A stretch of 64,000 nucleotides of DNA from Membranipora membranacea (lineage: Eukaryota; Bryozoa; Gymnolaemata; Cheilostomatida; Membraniporidae), in the NCBI GenBank assembly GCA_914767715.1, contig OU612068.1:15996001-16060000 (forward strand). The letters run 5' to 3'. A program made the translations under genes and the position numbers. Positions 59,901 through 64,000 of the stretch are shown here, one piece after another; the stretch's first letter is position 1; each line of letters starts with the position of its first letter. The notes below the pieces were generated by a model. The model saw only the letters and a list, made by a program, of their open reading frames with translations, was not told where the DNA came from and made no database searches.

Positions 59901-62900
59901 ACTGTGCTTCAGAGTCGTCGCTGCCGGTGGCGATGTCGTCGAGAAGGGACATACAGAGAAAGAAGCTGTCTTTGCTAAAGATGCATTCGCTAAGGTCGGT
60001 GCATGAATTGCAAGTTATGTTTAGTCTGAGCTTTAGTATGATATCACGCTTGATACAATTATAGTCAGAGTCGGAAGTCATGTCTACCAGAGTGCTAACT
60101 TTGAGAAGTAGCAAGCTATATTTAGTATGTGCGGTAGTAGAATATCATACTTTATCCAATGATTTAGCATGTCGGAGTCGAAATTCATGTCTACCAGAGG
60201 CTCAAATTCACCAAGAACTTCCCACCTTGCCGATATTAAGCGATCGTCCTGTGTTATTGGTCTCCTTCTTTGGGTAGATGACACCATTAGTTATTATCCT
60301 TGCCTCAAGGGTAATATGTGGACCAATCATATTTTGCAAGGCCATTAGCACTCCTTGCACATCTTGATGATCATATGCAGCGCCGATTGATCTCATGACC
60401 TTGTGTCGCTTCGCTGTCAAGGTATATCAAAACCTGAAAACAGTCATTTGAAAGCCCTGAGTAGTATAGGGACAATTGGGTGGCAAACTTGCTGAAATAA
60501 CTGAAACACATTCCTCACTGGTGCCCTTTTTATATCTGTTTCTTTGATTGCTGCTTAAAGCAAATTTACATATCACTGTTATGTCATAGTAATACTCAGA
60601 CAGCCTAACTGTTATCATTCTGTCTAAACTAAGGGGCTGGACACAAATTACAGACTAGTGGGTTAGATTCAAATTCCTTATGGAGATAAGCCCTGTTGTA
60701 AAGCGTTTGATACAAGGAGCCCTTATCTCCTCTGTAGTGCCTGAGTGATACTGTTGCGCAAGAGAGCATTGTTTCTCAAATTGAGATCGAATGCAAGCTG
60801 AATTTTTCCGCTAACTTTAGCACAAGTGCAGTCGTTATGCAGTCACTTGGAATCGTGTGTGTTTTTATCCCTCTTAACATATTGATGAAATGCTGCCTTT
60901 CGGGTTAATCATTATTGTTATATCAACACTACGCTTTTCTAATGCTATTGAATTTGGGTGTTTCTTTTTTTTTATCTTGTAGTGAGTCAACACTAGTGTG
61001 ATATAATCTATCATAAGGATTAAGCGTTGTTGTGTACATTGTGTGGGCCATTGCAAGGCACTTCTGCTTGAGTACACTACAATGTTGTGGTTTTTTTATA
61101 CTGTCTCTTCTGAACGGAAAACAGTCAACCGGTACTCCAAAAGTGCAAACAATTCTAAGAACAAAGCGAGAATTTTGATATGCAGTGTTGGATTAAGTAG
61201 GAAATTGCTCAACAATATCTATTGTGAACAAAATTGCGAAGTTTTTTTCCACCCATCAACATATAAATATTTACATGTTTATGGTTCCCTCACAAGGGTT
61301 ACAGGCAAAATATACTGTGCTAAAGTACCCAAGGCAAGGAAAGAAAGTCACCATACTACTTGACTACGGCGAAACGCAATCAAAATTTGGCATGAAACCA
61401 GTTTTGGCTACAGCGTAACGCAATTAAAATTTTGCACAATATCACTCTTGGTTATCATGACTCAAAAATGTGGTGTGATTTGGTATGACGTATCACTGCA
61501 TTGACAACCTAAACGACAACAAACAAACAACATAATTACATCACTGAGTAAGGAGTTCCTTACTCTGTGATTATAAGTGTCTGTAATTTTATCCTAGTCC
61601 ACCACGCACATTATGCAATGTATCATTGGATGATTGCATGCCTTACGCCTGTATCACTTGACTCATTGTACATGCTCTGCTTGTGTCAGGAGCAATGAGT
61701 GTTGTCCTACTTCATGACATCATCAATATGACTACCGCTGCCCACTCATCTCATCTATAGCTTGATGTAATGGAGGTCAGGCCACAAAATATTCTACCGA
61801 CAAAAACGTAGGCTTTGCTTACAAAGTCTACCATTGTAACAACTGTACAAGTAGCACCAATGTCTTTGCATCCATTTGTATAGATATTAATGTGAACATA
61901 TCTTACATATTTCCCTCATCTAAGACACAGACATATGCACAACTAGAGTCCAAAAAATTGACCGATCGGTGACCGGCCGGCACAGCCTCAGTTTCATATT
62001 CTGCACTAGAGCAAATTTAAGCCAGTTTTCTCCACATTTGGATTTGCCCCTCTTGACACTGGTGCTTTGCCAGTAGGACTGGATGCAGAAAAATCGGATC
62101 AAACTAGATCCATTATTGCCCTTAGTCTACTCTTAAACTTATTGTGCTAGCCTTCTATTTTTGCAGAACCTATATGACAGATTGTTCACATGGATAGTAG
62201 CCACATTGAACAATGTTATACATGTGGAGCGCGACGTCAACCGGTATGGGGCCGGGTCTGTGATCGGCGTGCTCGATATCTATGGCTTTGAGATATTTGA
62301 GGATAACAGGTAAATAGTGACGACAAACATAGCACTCGAGTTGTGACACTTCAGCTTTATTTTGTCTAGTGCTTGCATTGATATGAACGACCTTTAAAAA
62401 CACAGGCAAGCTATTTGACAAATGTTTACAAGGGGTCAGCTGTAGCATTACTGAACTTTTGGACCAATCGAAGATGAGAAATTGTTTCTAGCAATCATAC
62501 ATAAATTGCCATATGCTTGTACATGATCAGATATATTCCTCTAATCCATGAATATTTATATCAATGCCTTGCTATGCCTGATCTGAGTTTAGGTAGTTGT
62601 TGTAATAATGTTAGGACTATGACATGAGTCAAAATTCGTATGATCCTCTAATACTTTTAGGGCAGCACCCCATTGTCAAGTTTTAGTATGTGAACTTACA
62701 TCTTTTTTGGTGAAGAAAAGGGGCGTGGTTCACGTACATGAACTCCCCATTGTCTTTATAATGTATAACCTTATCAGCTCTCATGTATTGTTTCCTGTAT
62801 TGTAGTTTTGAGCAGTTTTGTATTAACTACTGTAATGAGAAACTGCAGCAGCTATTTATTGAGCTTGTACTCAAACAAGAACAGGATGAGTACATGAAGG

Positions 62901-64000
62901 AGGGTATCACATGGGTACATGTAAGTGATCACGCCTGGCTTGTGTTTGTATCATTAACCGTGTTTGAAATTTGACTATATGGGGTCGGTTTAGGTGAGAA
63001 ATCATGCTGCAATCGGCTGTAGCAGTGTAACATATGACATAAACATATAAATACTGTATGAAGTGCTTCCCTTCTCTATTTGATCATTTGATACACCCTT
63101 GCAGCCAAGGCGCTTCAGGGCTTTTTGTGTCTGGTTGCCACTCCCATAGAAAGTTGTTGTGGTGCAGGGGAGCACTTACATTTGTCTGGCAGGTTTACAA
63201 CACAGGTTTTGATTGATTTATGTGTTATAGCAGAGCTATAGCAGTCTGTGTTTTTGTGACTATGTCACAAATCTTTGCTATCAATGATATTCTCAATCAG
63301 ATTTGTTGTTATGAAATTGCCAGACCAAACCACCAATGTAAACACTCTTTTTGATTAACTTGAGTAAATTAAGGGTACTGATTGACTTTTAAGATGCTCT
63401 GTCGTGTATTTAATATGAAAGCACTGCATCAAAGCATAATGGTGATTCTCCTTCATCTGTTTTGCTATTAGAGCAAGTTTGTTCCCTTTGGTGGCAGTGA
63501 TATTAGTGCACATAGTATTTTAAACATCACTCCGCCATCACAGAGGGAACAAACTTGTTCTAGATCAGCTTGCAATGTCATACAATATGCAAGCGTGGAA
63601 CTAGCTTGATATCAATATTTGTAAACTGTCAGGGTAGAGATTAATCTTAGACAGAGGGCTGAGCTATGATAAGGAAGTAATTTGATATGATCCATGTTAA
63701 ATTGTTGTTGACATTATACTCCTTGATTATACATAGACATGTACTTTTAAAAACAAAGTATTTCTGAAAAGCAAAACTTTAAGCACTTAGTGTCATACTG
63801 TTAACATTCACTGTTATCAGTTCATGCGCCTAATTTTACAAAGGACGTTTGGTTTCTATTTCCGATTTCAAAGAAACTTAATGATCTTGATATCGGCATT
63901 GTTTTTTTTGCAGATTGATTATTTCAACAATAAGCCGATCTGTGATCTAGTGGAGAAACCCAGACAGGGTATAATGGCTGTACTTGATGATGCCTGCTTC
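53978..64000 (+). CDS. MYO1D: Unconventional class I myosin, MYO1D/MYO1G type (first ten exons; runs off right edge)
   Basis: An actin-based motor that links membranes to actin. Exons read here: 53978-54078, 54451-54659, 55039-55132, 55559-55724, 56293-56346, 57707-57922, 59776-59994, 62167-62309, 62806-62920 and 63914 to beyond the edge. They give 468 residues of motor domain with all phases consistent. The P-loop GESGAGKT is at 104-111 and is split by the exon 2/3 junction. Switch I ([11 protein letters not shown]) is at 158-168 and switch II (LDIYGFE) near 389-395. [19 protein letters not shown] and [19 protein letters not shown] are near-invariant class I blocks. The N-terminus ([21 protein letters not shown]) and [19 protein letters not shown] favour MYO1D/G over other class I myosins. 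The lever arm, IQ motifs and tail lie outside the window, so the exact subtype is not settled. MYO1D sets left-right chirality in flies and some vertebrates. Confidence 0.93.
56900..57600 (-). other. Possible relic coding sequence in a myosin intron (unrecognised)
   Basis: On the minus strand, adjacent open stretches (57392-57589 and 56908-57186) have fairly protein-like composition, for example [19 protein letters not shown] and [20 protein letters not shown]. They are broken by stops and lack splice context. Together with similar pieces at 59237-59455 and 60208-60420, they could be remains of a transposon or retrocopy. I cannot name it. Confidence 0.25.
59043..59076. repeat. Perfect 34-bp palindrome in a myosin intron
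   Basis: It is built on GATCACAGAGTAAGGAT and its exact complement, with no spacer. A closely related hairpin lies at 61540-61572. Confidence 0.9.
61540..61572. repeat. Near-perfect ~33-bp palindrome related to 59043-59076
   Basis: ATCACTGAGTAAGGA pairs with TCCTTACTCTGTGAT around a short centre. The arms match those at 59043-59076 with one or two differences, so the two are copies of one small palindromic element. Confidence 0.8.
63470..63563. repeat. Inverted repeat with ~20-nt arms in a myosin intron
   Basis: AGAGCAAGTTTGTTCCCT pairs with AGGGAACAAACTTGTTCT, and inner parts (GGCAGTGAT/ATCACTCCGCC) pair partly. The loop is about 30 nt. It lies between exons 9 and 10 of the myosin gene. 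Confidence 0.7.

Noticed and set aside
1-64000. CRISPR arrays, bacterial operons, phage genes
   Set aside because: The sequence is clearly animal nuclear DNA with spliced genes. The tandem repeats seen have no unique spacers of regular size.

Overview
The window is animal nuclear DNA: AT-rich, intron-rich, with GT-AG introns of about 50 bp to 7 kb, eukaryotic tRNA genes, a LINE-type reverse transcriptase and many short inverted-repeat elements. No mitochondrial, bacterial or viral gene content was seen. Two gene products, a CEP112-like centrosomal coiled-coil protein and a class I myosin of the ID/IG type, point to a metazoan. The transposon load and the divergent orphan genes suggest a non-vertebrate, probably aquatic, animal. 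The phylum cannot be fixed from the sequence alone.

Layout. (1) 1-2432, minus strand: the first four coding exons of an unrecognised gene that runs off the left edge. (2) 2433-5854: intergenic DNA holding several hairpin-forming repeats. (3) 5855-26440, minus strand: CEP112, rebuilt here as 21 coding exons (1062 codons plus stop, all phases agreeing) plus a likely 5' untranslated exon. (4) 26441-26643: a short, TATA-less, apparently bidirectional promoter. (5) 26644-30243, plus strand: NDUFA10, a complex I subunit, 8 exons. (6) 31437-44361, plus strand: an orphan gene rebuilt as 8 exons encoding a 515-residue secretory-pathway protein with furin-like sites and a hydrophobic C-terminal tail. 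Its introns contain a 1.39-kb inverted repeat bounded by TTAA, a 14-bp minisatellite, a tRNA-headed SINE and other repeats. (7) 45732-51012: three identical tRNA-Gly(TCC) genes around a second small orphan gene for a secreted protein (47146-48485). (8) 52150-53730: a 5'-truncated LINE with an open reverse transcriptase frame. Two more fragments of its 3' end lie elsewhere in the window. (9) 53978 to the right edge, plus strand: the first ten exons of a class I myosin most like MYO1D.

CEP112 (centrosome), NDUFA10 (mitochondrion) and the myosin (actin cortex and membrane) have no shared pathway, and their adjacency looks incidental except for the head-to-head CEP112/NDUFA10 pair. The most unusual part is the pair of orphan secreted-protein genes in 31.4-48.6 kb. 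Both have a TATA-like box, a first coding exon consisting only of ATG-AG (Met plus two bases of Arg), a phase-2 intron, and then the signal peptide. This shared build suggests a common origin or common regulation and is the best candidate here for something undescribed. Exon boundaries were read by eye from splice signals and frame continuity. No transcript evidence was available.
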